This document shows, piece after piece, positions 1 through 7,139 of a stretch of 33,443 nt of DNA. Below the pieces are notes generated by a model that had not been told where the DNA came from, did not search any database, and saw nothing but the letters and a program-made list of their open reading frames with translations. Each line of letters starts with the position of its first letter. The stretch's first letter is position 1. The translations under genes were made by a program, and so were the position numbers. The stretch is taken from assembly GCA_017848855.1 (NCBI GenBank), contig JAFIHF010000006.1:1-33443 (forward strand). The letters run 5' to 3'. Source of the DNA: Rhodanobacter denitrificans (GTDB lineage Bacteria; Pseudomonadota; Gammaproteobacteria; Xanthomonadales; Rhodanobacteraceae).

Positions 1-151
1 ACAGCAGCTCGCGCGAATACTGCCGTTGGCGATGCGCCTCGAACACTTCGTCGATCCATGTCGCGGGCAAGGCCTGATCCAGCACCAGCCGTGCCATCAC
101 CGCTGCCGGCGCCTGCTGTTCGATCCGATCCACTACGGCTTGCCACGTCAT
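1..151 (-). CDS. IS4-like transposase, N-terminal fragment (runs off the window)
   Basis: An open frame on the minus strand starts with ATG at 151 and runs off the left edge, giving about 50 residues that begin MTWQAVVDRIEQQAPAAVMA and end near QRQYSRELL. The stretch containing WIDEVF and QYSRELL resembles, from memory, the N-terminus of IS4-type DDE transposases, where a short helical region precedes the catalytic core. A good ribosome site (GAGGAAGG) lies about 6 bases upstream of the ATG. The catalytic DDE residues would lie outside the window, so whether it is intact cannot be judged. It transcribes away from the cassette genes. The 135 bases to the next gene (152-286) probably contain the IS end, but I could not define its inverted repeat. 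Confidence 0.6.
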   Translation of the reverse strand, partial: MTWQAVVDRIEQQAPAAVMARLVLDQALPATWIDEVFEAHRQRQYSRELL

Positions 152-286
152 ATGCCACCTTCCTCGGCGAAAATCGCAGAGTAGCGGCTTCCTGTGAAAA
201 CACCTTGAAAGGGGTGGGCCTATGACCTTGAATCGAAGATCGCAAATTACCCGCGAATCGTTGTTGATCGAAGGATTTTGGATGCA

Positions 287-655
287 ATGAAAAGCGAGCC
301 AAGATTATATTCCTTCCACAACGACCTAGAGGATGAGCTCGGATACATCAAGAGGGAAATACAGAGAGGAAGTGACGGAATTCACTATGTTGATTACCTA
401 CGAGTAACGATCAACAACATAGATGACCCTCACTTAGGCCGCTACTCTTTCCTGAAACAACACAAGGCAAATATTCTTAGTAATATCAAGTCAATCACCG
501 AGCTGGACGGAGAATCCGTGAAATATCTCTGGGCAGCGATGTATCATAATAAATTCTTGGAAACTGAATTCAAGAAGAATGAAGAAACTGACGAGCTGTG
601 GATAACAGAGAAAGAGTTGCCGCTTCTTGAGGCCGTACGGGATCCACGTATCTAA
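287..655 (+). CDS. Hypothetical cassette protein (integron cassette 1)
   Basis: A 122-residue soluble protein with no family I recognise. It is rich in charged and aromatic residues, with no signal peptide, membrane segment or cysteine cluster. The frame opens with TTG at 278, but ATG at 287 is preferred because GAAGGA lies about 11 bases upstream of it and only 2 bases from the TTG. The gene is clearly AT-rich (about 40-45% GC by eye) against roughly 70% in the core genes, a sign of transfer. Its stop codon TAA (653-655) lies inside the first core site of an attC site, the usual arrangement for an integron gene cassette. The coding call rests on the open frame, codon composition and cassette position. 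Function is unknown. Confidence 0.7.
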   Translation: MKSEPRLYSFHNDLEDELGYIKREIQRGSDGIHYVDYLRVTINNIDDPHLGRYSFLKQHKANILSNIKSITELDGESVKYLWAAMYHNKFLETEFKKNEETDELWITEKELPLLEAVRDPRI

Positions 656-706
656 CAATTCGTTCAAGGCGGACGGCTGCACCGCCGCTCAACTCAAGCG
701 TTAGGT
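650..706 (+). other. Integron attC recombination site 1
   Basis: The 57-bp stretch starts with ATCTAAC (650-656), which fits the R'' core RYYYAAC, and ends with GTTAGGT (700-706), which fits the R' core GTTRRRY. Between them are imperfect complementary arms (around GTTCAAGGCGG and CCGCTCAACTC) and a short GC-rich centre, so the bottom strand could fold into the hairpin used by integron integrases. The upstream ORF's stop is inside R'', and the next ORF starts 6 bases after R'. Core sites, size, arms and gene placement all match known attC sites. Confidence 0.85.
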
Positions 707-711
707 GTGCG

Positions 712-1005
712 ATGAAGGTCGCCGCAAAATGGAAAGTTGCTGGGCTCTGGCTGGTTACGTTGCCTGCCGCCATTTGGTTGCTGGCATCAACCTCAATGCT
801 TCGCGCACCCAAGCTGGTCATTGCTGCGGCATTCTTGCCTCTGTTCATCGCACTTGTCATGGAGCTGCGAGCCACCTGGCGTCAGACGTCGGAGCATCCG
901 GAGTCATACGTCGAGGGCAGTCCAACAGGCAACAAGTTTGCTGTTGCGTTGGCAATCGTCCTCTTTGGGCTCGTGTTTTGGTTGGTGTACTCAGTTGTCC
1001 GCTAG
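712..1005 (+). CDS. Small predicted membrane protein (integron cassette 2)
   Basis: A 97-residue protein with three likely membrane helices (about residues 9-27, 32-51 and 75-95). A polar segment with several acidic residues (about 52-74) separates helices 2 and 3. No family is recognised. The ATG lies 6 bases after the R' core of the preceding attC site. The only Shine-Dalgarno-like bases (AGGTG, 703-707) are part of that core site, so translation would start from the cassette boundary. The stop TAG is 4 bases before the next attC site. The gene thus fills nearly all of a 360-bp cassette (701-1060). Small membrane proteins are common cassette cargo; the function here is unknown. Confidence 0.7.
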   Translation: MKVAAKWKVAGLWLVTLPAAIWLLASTSMLRAPKLVIAAAFLPLFIALVMELRATWRQTSEHPESYVEGSPTGNKFAVALAIVLFGLVFWLVYSVVR

Positions 1006-1008
1006 CAC

Positions 1009-1066
1009 ACCTAACAACTCATTCCAGCGGACGCGCTGCGCGCGCCGCTAAATTCAAGCGTTAGCC
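1009..1066 (+). other. Integron attC recombination site 2
   Basis: The 58-bp site starts with ACCTAAC (1009-1015, a perfect RYYYAAC) and ends with GTTAGCC (1060-1066, one mismatch to GTTRRRY at the third R). The inner arms (CCAGCGG and CCGCTAAATT) surround a self-complementary GCGCGC-rich centre. It shares the pattern TAACAAYTCRTTC...TTCAAGCGTTAG with site 1, so the two belong to one array and have the same orientation. The vapC stop codon lies only 8 bases beyond it. Confidence 0.85.
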
Positions 1067-1074
1067 TGCTGCAG

Positions 1075-1482
1075 TTACTTTTTCGCAAACGGGTTCAAGA
1101 GCGGAACCTTGAACCCTTTGAAGTCCGCCACATTTCGCGTCACGACAGTCAAGCCGTGGATCCGTGCAGTTGCGGCAATCATTGCATCTTCATATAGCGT
1201 GTCCGACTTCCGATGCATGAGCCTTGCCCATTCACGGAACACCTGCCCGTCCATCGGAATCACGTTATAGGCTGCCGCAAGCTGATCCAGCCAATGCGTC
1301 AACTCCGTTGCCTTGGCCTTGTCTTGCTCTTTGGTGAGCTCGATCCCGGCTTGAATTTCGCCGATCGTGACTGCGGACAGATGCAGCTCAGCATCTGCCG
1401 CCTGTTCAATCCATGCAACAACCCCACCGTGCGGCTTTTGCTTTCTGAGTTCAGATACCACGTTGGTATCGAGCAAGAACAT
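1075..1482 (-). CDS. vapC: VapC/FitB-like PIN-domain toxin
   Basis: A 135-residue PIN-domain ribonuclease, the toxin of a type II toxin-antitoxin pair expected to cleave RNA. The acidic residues of the fold are visible: D5 in LLDTN, E42 in TIGEIQAG, D99 in LYEDAMIAA and D120 in TRNVADF, with the GLTVVTRN strand typical of FitB/VapC proteins. The ATG at 1482 gives the canonical MFLLDTN start; an upstream extension to 1611 lies within the antitoxin gene and is a shadow. Start and antitoxin stop overlap as TGATG (one shared base), so the pair is translationally coupled. GGAG lies 8 bases upstream. The gene is antiparallel to the two cassette ORFs and ends 8 bases from attC site 2. It looks complete. 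Confidence 0.9.
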   Translation of the reverse strand: MFLLDTNVVSELRKQKPHGGVVAWIEQAADAELHLSAVTIGEIQAGIELTKEQDKAKATELTHWLDQLAAAYNVIPMDGQVFREWARLMHRKSDTLYEDAMIAATARIHGLTVVTRNVADFKGFKVPLLNPFAKK

Positions 1483-1739
1483 CAGGGCAGCTCCTTCACT
1501 GGACGGCGTCTTGCCCCGCCCCGCGCAGGGAGATGGATATCCCCACGTCCCTCCGGCGACAGGAGCAAATCTTTCAGGCTGGGCCTTGCGGCCTGCTTCA
1601 GGCGTCGCCACTCGGCCACATCAACCAATACCGCAGTTTCGGCGCCCCGCTTGGTGACAAGCTGAGGACCATCGTGAACACAGGCTTCCAAGAGTTCGCT
1701 GAAACGGGCCTTGGCATCTTGTACGGGCCATACACTCAT
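1482..1739 (-). CDS. Phd/YefM-family antitoxin
   Basis: An 85-residue antitoxin partner of the PIN toxin that follows it. The N-terminal half (VWPVQDAKARFSELLEAC, then LVTKRGAETAVLV) is the Phd/YefM DNA-binding fold. The C-terminal half is basic and proline/glycine-rich, as expected for a flexible toxin-binding tail. The ATG at 1739 has TGAGGTGA just upstream. Antitoxins of this family neutralise the toxin and repress their own promoter; an inverted repeat sits directly upstream. By eye the GC content is below that of the core genes, which fits with the accessory zone reaching about 1780. Confidence 0.88.
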   Translation of the reverse strand: MSVWPVQDAKARFSELLEACVHDGPQLVTKRGAETAVLVDVAEWRRLKQAARPSLKDLLLSPEGRGDIHLPARGGARRRPVKELP

Positions 1740-1740
1740 G

Positions 1741-1776
1741 GGTCACCTCAATCTGACCAGACTGGTGACTAGTTTA
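1741..1776 (-). promoter_or_regulatory. Candidate toxin-antitoxin promoter and autoregulatory operator
   Basis: Directly upstream of the antitoxin are two nested inverted repeats: GTCACC (1742-1747) with GGTGAC (1764-1769), and ACCAG-A-CTGGT (1756-1766). On the minus strand TAAACT (1776-1771) could be a -10 box that places the transcript start within the repeats. Phd-type antitoxins usually bind such palindromes to repress their operon. The repeats are seen in the sequence; the operator role is inferred. Confidence 0.45.
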
Positions 1777-1830
1777 TCGCACCCCAGCAGGGAAAGCCGG
1801 CTTCGGCATCACCGAGCACGCCGCATCGCG

Positions 1831-1841
1831 TAGCATCGCCT
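1831..1841 (+). promoter_or_regulatory. Candidate -10 box, leaderless-type, before the zwf leader ORF
   Basis: TAGCAT (1831-1836) lies 5 bases before an ATG at 1842. The spacing would put the transcript start on or next to that ATG. The same pattern occurs before def and before the glycosyltransferase at 29127. No clear -35 box is visible. Confidence 0.3.
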
Positions 1842-1970
1842 ATGCGCGAGCTTCACCGCGCGCCCGGCAGGCTAGGCGGCGCTTTGGCGCGCGCAGGCGA
1901 ACCGCGGCGAGCCTGCTGCAAGCGCCGCGCCGCGCGCACCCTTCCCACACGGAGCAAACCCGGCCCATGA
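1842..1970 (+). CDS. Possible 42-residue leader peptide overlapping the zwf start
   Basis: A short open frame starts [10 protein letters not shown] and ends in a TGA (1968-1970) that overlaps the zwf ATG (1967-1969) as ATGA. It is arginine-rich (10 of 42 residues) and contains a Cys-Cys pair. A -10-like TAGCAT sits 5 bases upstream, so its mRNA could be leaderless. The zwf ribosome site is weak (GGAG with a 12-base spacer), so coupling to this ORF would be useful. Against it, open frames arise easily in GC-rich DNA and no homologue is known to me. It is reported as a hypothesis. Confidence 0.3.
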   Translation: MRELHRAPGRLGGALARAGEPRRACCKRRAARTLPTRSKPGP

Positions 1971-3370
1971 CGACCTCCGCTTCCGATGCCCTGGTGTTTT
2001 TCGGCGCCACCGGCGACCTGGCGTACAAGCAGATCTTCCCCGCGCTGCTGGCGATGGTGGCGCGCGACGGGCTGGACGTGCCGGTCATCGGCGTGGCGCA
2101 TGCGGGCTGGTCGGTGGAGCAGTTGCGTCAGCGCGCGCACGACAGCGTGGCGGCGGCGGCACAGAAGGCCGGCGGCACGCTGGACGAGGCCGCGTTCACG
2201 AAGCTGGCGGCACGGCTGCAGTACGTGGACGGCGACTACAACGATGCGGCCACCTTCGTGCAGCTGAAGCAGGCGCTGGGCGCGGCGCAGGCGCCGCTGC
2301 ACTACCTCGCGATCCCGCCCGTGCTGTTCGGCACGGTGGTGGGCGGCCTGAAGGCCGCGGGCTGCGCGGACGGCGCGCGGGTGGTGGTGGAGAAGCCGTT
2401 CGGCCGCGACCTCGCCTCGGCGCAGGCGCTGAACCGCACGCTGCACGCGGTGTTCCCGGAAACCTCGGTGTTCCGCATCGACCATTACCTGGGCAAGGAG
2501 GCGGTGCAGAACCTGCTGTACTTCCGCTTCGCGAACAGCGTGCTGGAGCCGGTGTGGAACAACCGCTACGTGGACCGCGTGCAGATCACCATGGCCGAGG
2601 AGTTCGGCGTGGACGGCCGCGGCAGCTTCTACGAGGGCGTGGGCGCGATCCGCGACGTGCTGCAGAACCACCTGCTGCAGGTGACCTCGCTGCTGGCGAT
2701 GGACGCGCCGATCGGCAGCGACCCCGCGGCGCTGAACGCGGAGAAACTGCGGCTGTTCCGCGCGATGCGCCCGCTCGCGCCGGCGGACGTGGTGCGCGGC
2801 CAGTACCGCGGCTACCGCGAGGTGGCCGGCGTGGCGCCGGACTCCGAGGTGGAGACCTTCGTGGCGCTGCGCCTCGCGATCGACACCTGGCGCTGGTCGG
2901 GCGTGCCGTTCCTGATCCGCGCCGGCAAGAAGCTGCCGCTCACCACCACCCAGGTGATGGTGGACATGAAGGCGCCGCCGCTGTCGGTGTTCGACGCGGT
3001 CGGCGCGCCGCAGTCGAACTACTTCCGCTTCCGGCTCAGCCCGCAGGTGGTGCTTGCCGAGGGCATGCGGGTGAAGCGCGCCGGCGAGACGATGCAGGGC
3101 GAGCCGGTGGAGCTGGTCGCGCGCCACCACAGCGGCGCGGAGATGTCGCCCTACGAGCGCCTGCTGGGCGACGCGCTGCGCGGCGACAACGCGCTGTTCA
3201 CCAGCGACGAATGCGTGGAGGCGGCGTGGCGGGTGGTGGACAACGTGCTCGACCACGAGACCGCGGTGCGCCCCTACGCGCCGGGCAGCTGGGGCCCGCC
3301 CGAGGCGGCCGCGCTGGCCGGCGACGAGGGCTGGCACGACCCGCAGCCGGAGGCCACGCCGCCATGCTGA
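1967..3370 (+). CDS. zwf: Glucose-6-phosphate 1-dehydrogenase
   Basis: A cytoplasmic enzyme that oxidises glucose-6-phosphate to 6-phosphogluconolactone with NAD(P)+, the entry to the oxidative pentose phosphate and Entner-Doudoroff routes. It has 467 residues, slightly shorter than the roughly 490 of E. coli Zwf. The nucleotide-binding motif [10 protein letters not shown] is at residues 13-22, EKPFG at 142-146 and the substrate signature RIDHYLGKE at 170-178. The second catalytic His is probably H235 in LQNHLLQ. The ATG at 1967 begins just before the Rossmann motif. The ribosome site GGAG has a long 12-base spacer, and the start overlaps the stop of a possible leader ORF. Its last 7 bases overlap the HAD gene. 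The DLAYKQ form of the motif differs from the enterobacterial DLA.RK form and suggests another subfamily. Confidence 0.96.
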   Translation: MTTSASDALVFFGATGDLAYKQIFPALLAMVARDGLDVPVIGVAHAGWSVEQLRQRAHDSVAAAAQKAGGTLDEAAFTKLAARLQYVDGDYNDAATFVQLKQALGAAQAPLHYLAIPPVLFGTVVGGLKAAGCADGARVVVEKPFGRDLASAQALNRTLHAVFPETSVFRIDHYLGKEAVQNLLYFRFANSVLEPVWNNRYVDRVQITMAEEFGVDGRGSFYEGVGAIRDVLQNHLLQVTSLLAMDAPIGSDPAALNAEKLRLFRAMRPLAPADVVRGQYRGYREVAGVAPDSEVETFVALRLAIDTWRWSGVPFLIRAGKKLPLTTTQVMVDMKAPPLSVFDAVGAPQSNYFRFRLSPQVVLAEGMRVKRAGETMQGEPVELVARHHSGAEMSPYERLLGDALRGDNALFTSDECVEAAWRVVDNVLDHETAVRPYAPGSWGPPEAAALAGDEGWHDPQPEATPPC

Positions 3371-4056
3371 TCGACGCCGCCAGGCCCGAGCCGCTGGTGG
3401 TCCTGCTGGACGTGGACGACACCCTGCTCGACAACGACCGCTTCGCCGCCGACCTCGGCGCCGAGCTGGAGCGCCGCTTCGGCGCCGCCGAGCGCGAGCG
3501 CTACTGGGCGATCTACGCGCAGCTGCGCGAGGAACGCGGCTATGCCGACTACCTCGACGCCCTGCAGCGCTTCCGCCACGGGCTGGACAACCACCCCGAG
3601 CTGCTGGCGATGTCCGGCTTCCTGCTGGATTACCCGTTCGAACGGCGGCTGTTCCCCGGCGCGCTGGAAACGCTCGCCCACCTGCGCACGCTGGGCCGGC
3701 CGGTGATCCTCTCCGACGGCGACGTGGTGTTCCAGCCGCGCAAGATCCACCGCGCCGGGCTGTGGCATGCGCTGGACGGCGACGTGCTGGTCTACCTGCA
3801 CAAGCAGCAGATGCTGGACGCGATGCAGCAGCGCTACCCCGCCGCGCACTACGCGATGGTGGACGACAAGCCCGACATCCTCGCCGCGATGAAGCGCCAG
3901 CTCGGCGCGCGCCTCACCACGGTGTGGGTGCGCCAGGGCCATTACGCCGCGGCCGCGGCCGGCCAGCGCATCGACCCCGCGCCCGACCTCGCGATCGCGT
4001 GCATCGCGGAACTGCAGGAGCGTAAGCTTGCAGACCTCCTGCCCGGCGCGACCTGA
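3364..4056 (+). CDS. HAD-superfamily hydrolase (phosphatase-like)
   Basis: A 230-residue haloacid-dehalogenase-type hydrolase. Motif I is DVDDT at residues 16-20 (nucleophile D16, acid/base D18), motif II is the serine in VILSDGD (S117), and motif IV is VDDKPD at 167-171. A helical cap domain lies between about residues 25 and 95. The ATG at 3364 overlaps the zwf stop (ATGCTGA), so the two are translationally coupled; the frame stays open far upstream only as a shadow of zwf. The substrate cannot be read from the sequence. Placement between zwf and tal suggests a sugar phosphate or a metabolite-repair role, which is inference. Confidence 0.85.
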   Translation: MLIDAARPEPLVVLLDVDDTLLDNDRFAADLGAELERRFGAAERERYWAIYAQLREERGYADYLDALQRFRHGLDNHPELLAMSGFLLDYPFERRLFPGALETLAHLRTLGRPVILSDGDVVFQPRKIHRAGLWHALDGDVLVYLHKQQMLDAMQQRYPAAHYAMVDDKPDILAAMKRQLGARLTTVWVRQGHYAAAAAGQRIDPAPDLAIACIAELQERKLADLLPGAT

Positions 4057-4107
4057 GCGGAACGCCTCCCACCACCCCATGCCTCGAACCTTGCCCGACT
4101 GCCGAGA

Positions 4108-4186
4108 CGTCATGCCCGCGAACGCGGGCATCCATGTCGATCTCCCGCACATCCGGAAATGGATTTCCGCTTGCGCGGAAATGACG
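4108..4186 (+). repeat. Paired REP-like repeat (CGTCATNCCCGCG type), inverted doublet
   Basis: Two copies face each other: 4108-4134 begins CGTCATGCCCGCGAACGCGG and 4160-4186 ends GCGCGGAAATGACG. Each is a hairpin on its own (CCCGCG..CGCGGG; TTTCCGC..GCGGAAA), and the outer ends CGTCAT and ATGACG pair with each other. The hairpins differ in sequence but both remain paired. It lies in the gap of about 170 bp between the HAD gene and tal. A related doublet lies at 7027-7113. Confidence 0.8.
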
Positions 4187-4230
4187 GCATTGCCGGGTTC
4201 GAAGCCTTGCCCATCATCCCCGGAGCCAGC

Positions 4231-5334
4231 ATGAAAGCGACCCAGCAACTGCACGACCTCGGCCAGAGCCTCTGGCTGGACAACATCACCCGCACCCTGC
4301 TCGACGACGGCACGCTGGCGCGCTACATCGCCGAGTTCTCGGTGACCGGCCTCACCTCCAACCCCAGCATCTTCGACGCGGCGATCGGCGGCGGCGAGGC
4401 CTACGACGCGGCGATCCACGCCAAGTCGCTGGCCGGCATGGCGGGCGAGCCGCTGTTCATGGAGCTGGCGCTGGAAGACCTGCGCCGCGCCGCCGACCTG
4501 TTCAAGCCGGTGTTCGACGCCACCCACCAGGTGGACGGCTGGGTGTCGATGGAGGTCTCGCCGCTGCTCGCCGCCGACACCGCCGGCACCATCGCCGCCG
4601 CCGCCGCGATCCACACGCAGGCGCAGCGGCCGAACCTGTACGTGAAGATCCCCGGCACGCCCGAGGGCATCCCGGCGATCGAGGAGGCGATCTTCCGCGG
4701 CATCCCGATCAACGTGACCCTGCTGTTCTCCTGCGCGCAGTACCAGGCCGCGGCGGAAGCCTACCTGCGCGGCATCGAGCGGCGCCTTGCCGCGGGGCTC
4801 GACCCGCTGGTGGCCTCGGTGGCCTCGGTCTTCGTCAGCCGCTGGGACGTGGCCGCGAACCCGCAGCTGCCCGCCGCGCAGCACAACACGCTGGGCATCG
4901 CGGTGGCGAAGCAGACCTACCGCGCGTACCGGGAGCTGCTGGCCTCGGCGCGCTTCCAGAAGCTCGCCGCCAAAGGCGCGCGCCCGCAGCGCCTGCTGTG
5001 GGCCAGCACCGGCACCAAGGATCCGAACGCCTCCGACACGCTGTACGTGGACGCGCTGGCCGCGCCGAACACCGTCGACACCATCCCCGAGAAGACCCTG
5101 CATGCGGTGGCCGACCACGGCAAGCCGGGCGCGCCGATGCCGGTGGACGGCGGCGATGCCGAAGCGGTGCTGGCGAAGATCGCCGCCGCCGGCGTGGACC
5201 TCGACGCGCTGGCGAAGAAGCTGCAGGACGACGGCGCCGATGCCTTCGTGAAATCGTGGCGGCAGATGCTCCAGCGCATCGCCGACAAGCAGGCCGCGCT
5301 GGCGGCCAAGGGCAAGGAGCCGGTTGCCCGATGA
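4231..5334 (+). CDS. tal: Transaldolase (mycobacterial-type, long form)
   Basis: A cytoplasmic transaldolase that moves a dihydroxyacetone unit between sedoheptulose-7-P/glyceraldehyde-3-P and erythrose-4-P/fructose-6-P. It has 367 residues, the length of the TIGR00876-type enzymes rather than the roughly 316 of E. coli TalB. TSNPSIF is at residues 42-48, and the Schiff-base lysine is K139 in [18 protein letters not shown] (160-167) and WASTGTKDP later in the chain are also typical. The ATG at 4231 has CGGAG 6 bases upstream; the longer open frame from 4159 is REP sequence. The gene ends in an ATGA overlap with pgi. Fused tal-pgi proteins are known in other bacteria, so this pair is functionally linked. 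Confidence 0.95.
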   Translation: MKATQQLHDLGQSLWLDNITRTLLDDGTLARYIAEFSVTGLTSNPSIFDAAIGGGEAYDAAIHAKSLAGMAGEPLFMELALEDLRRAADLFKPVFDATHQVDGWVSMEVSPLLAADTAGTIAAAAAIHTQAQRPNLYVKIPGTPEGIPAIEEAIFRGIPINVTLLFSCAQYQAAAEAYLRGIERRLAAGLDPLVASVASVFVSRWDVAANPQLPAAQHNTLGIAVAKQTYRAYRELLASARFQKLAAKGARPQRLLWASTGTKDPNASDTLYVDALAAPNTVDTIPEKTLHAVADHGKPGAPMPVDGGDAEAVLAKIAAAGVDLDALAKKLQDDGADAFVKSWRQMLQRIADKQAALAAKGKEPVAR

Positions 5335-6998
5335 GCCGCGCCGACCTCACCCTGCTGCCCGAATGGCAAGCCCTGCAGCAGCACTGCAACCACCTCGAGA
5401 CGCTCCACCTGCGCGAGCTGTTCGCCGCCGATCCCAAGCGCGGCGAGCGCCTCGCAACCGAGGCGGTAGGCCTGTATTTCGACTACTCCAAGCAGCGCGT
5501 GGACGACGAGGCGCTGCGCCTGCTGCGCGCGCTGGCGCAGGCACGCGACCTGCCGGGCCACATCGCCGCGATGTTCCGCGGCGACAAGATCAACGCCACC
5601 GAGAACCGCGCCGTGCTGCACGTGGCGCTGCGCGCGCCGCGCGACGCGCACATCCTCGTGGACGGCCACGACGTGGTGCCTGACGTGCACGCGGTGCTGG
5701 ACCGCATGACCGCGTTCGCCGACGCCGTGCGCAGCGGCGCGTGGAAGGGCCACAGCGGCAAGCCGATGCGCAACGTGGTCTCGATCGGCATCGGCGGCTC
5801 CGACCTCGGCCCGGTGATGGCCTGCGAGGCGCTGCGCGACTACAGCCGCAGCGACATGACGTTCCGCTTCGTCTCCAACGTGGACGGCACCGACTTCGCC
5901 GAAGCCGTGCGCGACCTCGACGCCGCCGAGACGCTGTTCATCGTCTGCTCCAAGACTTTCACCACGCTGGAAACGCTCAGCAACGCGCATGCGGCGCGCG
6001 CCTGGTGCGTGGCCGCGCTGGGCGACGAGCGCGCCGTGGCGAAGCACTTCGTGGCGGTGTCCACCGCCGCCGCGGAAGTGGAAAAGTTCGGCATCGACAC
6101 CGCGCAGATGTTCGGCTTCTGGGACTGGGTGGGCGGCCGCTACTCGATGGACTCGGCGATCGGCCTGTCCACCATGCTGGCGATCGGCCCGGAGCATTTC
6201 CGCGCGATGCTCGCCGGCTTCCACGCGATGGACGAGCATTTCCGCAGCGCGCCGTTCGAGCGCAATCTGCCCGTGCTGATGGGCCTGCTCGGCCTGTGGA
6301 ACGCGAATTTCCTCGGCGCCGCCACGGTGGCCGTGCTGCCCTACGAGCAATACCTCAAGCGCTTCCCGGCCTACCTGCAGCAGCTCACGATGGAGTCGAA
6401 CGGCAAGCACGTCACGCTGGACGGCGCGCACGTGGATTACGCCACCGGCCCGATCTACTGGGGCGAGCCGGGCACCAACGGCCAGCACTCGTTCTACCAG
6501 CTGATCCACCAGGGCACCCACCTGATCCCCTGCGACTTCATCGGCTTCGGCCAGCCGTTGCAGCCCGTGCCCGCGCAAGGCGGCGGCGACCAGCACGATC
6601 TGTTGATCGCGAACCTGATCGCGCAGGGCGAGGCGCTGGCCTTCGGCAAGACCGCCGAGCAAGTGCGCAATGAGGGCACGCCCGAAGCGCTGGTGCCGCA
6701 CCGCACGTTCGAGGGCAACCGGCCCAGCAGCACCATCCTCGCCGAGCGGCTCACGCCGTTCGCGCTGGGCACGCTGGTGGCGCTGTACGAGCACAGCGTG
6801 TTCGTGCAGGGCGCGATCTGGGACATCGACTCCTTCGACCAGTGGGGCGTGGAGCTGGGCAAGCAGCTGGCGAAGACCACCATCGCCGAACTGGTCGCGC
6901 CGACCGAACCGAAGCTGGCGCACGACAGTTCGACGAATGCCTTGATCCGTCGCTACCGCGCACTGCGCGATGGCAAGCCCACATCAGAGCGCGCGTGA
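5331..6998 (+). CDS. pgi: Glucose-6-phosphate isomerase
   Basis: It interconverts glucose-6-phosphate and fructose-6-phosphate in glycolysis and gluconeogenesis. It has 555 residues against about 549 in E. coli. The phosphate-binding stretch [10 protein letters not shown] is near residues 152-161 and [14 protein letters not shown] at 267-280. The catalytic glutamate is E355 in LTMESNGK, the histidine H386 in GTNGQH, and the C-terminal signature is VELGKQLAK. The ATG at 5331 overlaps the tal stop as ATGA, in a different frame from tal. AAGGAG lies about 12 bases upstream, so translation is probably coupled to tal. The frame is open further upstream only as a shadow of tal. No oddities. Confidence 0.96.
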   Translation: MSRADLTLLPEWQALQQHCNHLETLHLRELFAADPKRGERLATEAVGLYFDYSKQRVDDEALRLLRALAQARDLPGHIAAMFRGDKINATENRAVLHVALRAPRDAHILVDGHDVVPDVHAVLDRMTAFADAVRSGAWKGHSGKPMRNVVSIGIGGSDLGPVMACEALRDYSRSDMTFRFVSNVDGTDFAEAVRDLDAAETLFIVCSKTFTTLETLSNAHAARAWCVAALGDERAVAKHFVAVSTAAAEVEKFGIDTAQMFGFWDWVGGRYSMDSAIGLSTMLAIGPEHFRAMLAGFHAMDEHFRSAPFERNLPVLMGLLGLWNANFLGAATVAVLPYEQYLKRFPAYLQQLTMESNGKHVTLDGAHVDYATGPIYWGEPGTNGQHSFYQLIHQGTHLIPCDFIGFGQPLQPVPAQGGGDQHDLLIANLIAQGEALAFGKTAEQVRNEGTPEALVPHRTFEGNRPSSTILAERLTPFALGTLVALYEHSVFVQGAIWDIDSFDQWGVELGKQLAKTTIAELVAPTEPKLAHDSSTNALIRRYRALRDGKPTSERA

Positions 6999-7026
6999 GC
7001 AACAATCACGCGAAGGTTCCCATGAC

Positions 7027-7113
7027 CGTCATCCCGGCGCAGGCCGGGATCCAGTGACTGCCACGCCAGTCCGAGCCATACCATCACTGGATTCCGGCCT
7101 GCGCCGGAATGAC
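7027..7113 (+). repeat. Paired REP-like repeat (CGTCATCCCGGCG type), inverted doublet
   Basis: The left unit (7027-7057) starts CGTCATCCCGGCGCAGGCCG and the right unit (7084-7113) ends CCTGCGCCGGAATGAC. Each forms its own hairpin (CCCGGC..GCCGGG; TTCCGGC..GCCGGAA), and together they form a larger inverted repeat around a 26-base centre. The outer bases match the doublet at 4108-4186 while the hairpin stems differ. It fills the gap between pgi and pgm. Confidence 0.82.
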
Positions 7114-7139
7114 AGCAAGAACATATCGCCCGAGGCCCC

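Noticed and set aside
263-269. GTTGATC as a possible attC or attI core upstream of cassette 1
   Set aside because: It misses the GTTRRRY consensus at one position and no partner core or arm complementarity is seen.
1483-1611. N-terminal extension of VapC by 43 residues
   Set aside because: The region lies within the antitoxin gene in another frame, and the family starts at MFLLDTN.
1740-1966. A third attC site after the toxin-antitoxin pair
   Set aside because: No RYYYAAC/GTTRRRY pair with complementary arms was found in this stretch.
4917-6923. A 668-codon open frame antisense to pgi and tal
   Set aside because: It is low complexity (Arg, His, Gln, Ala), has no motif and is opposite two certain genes.
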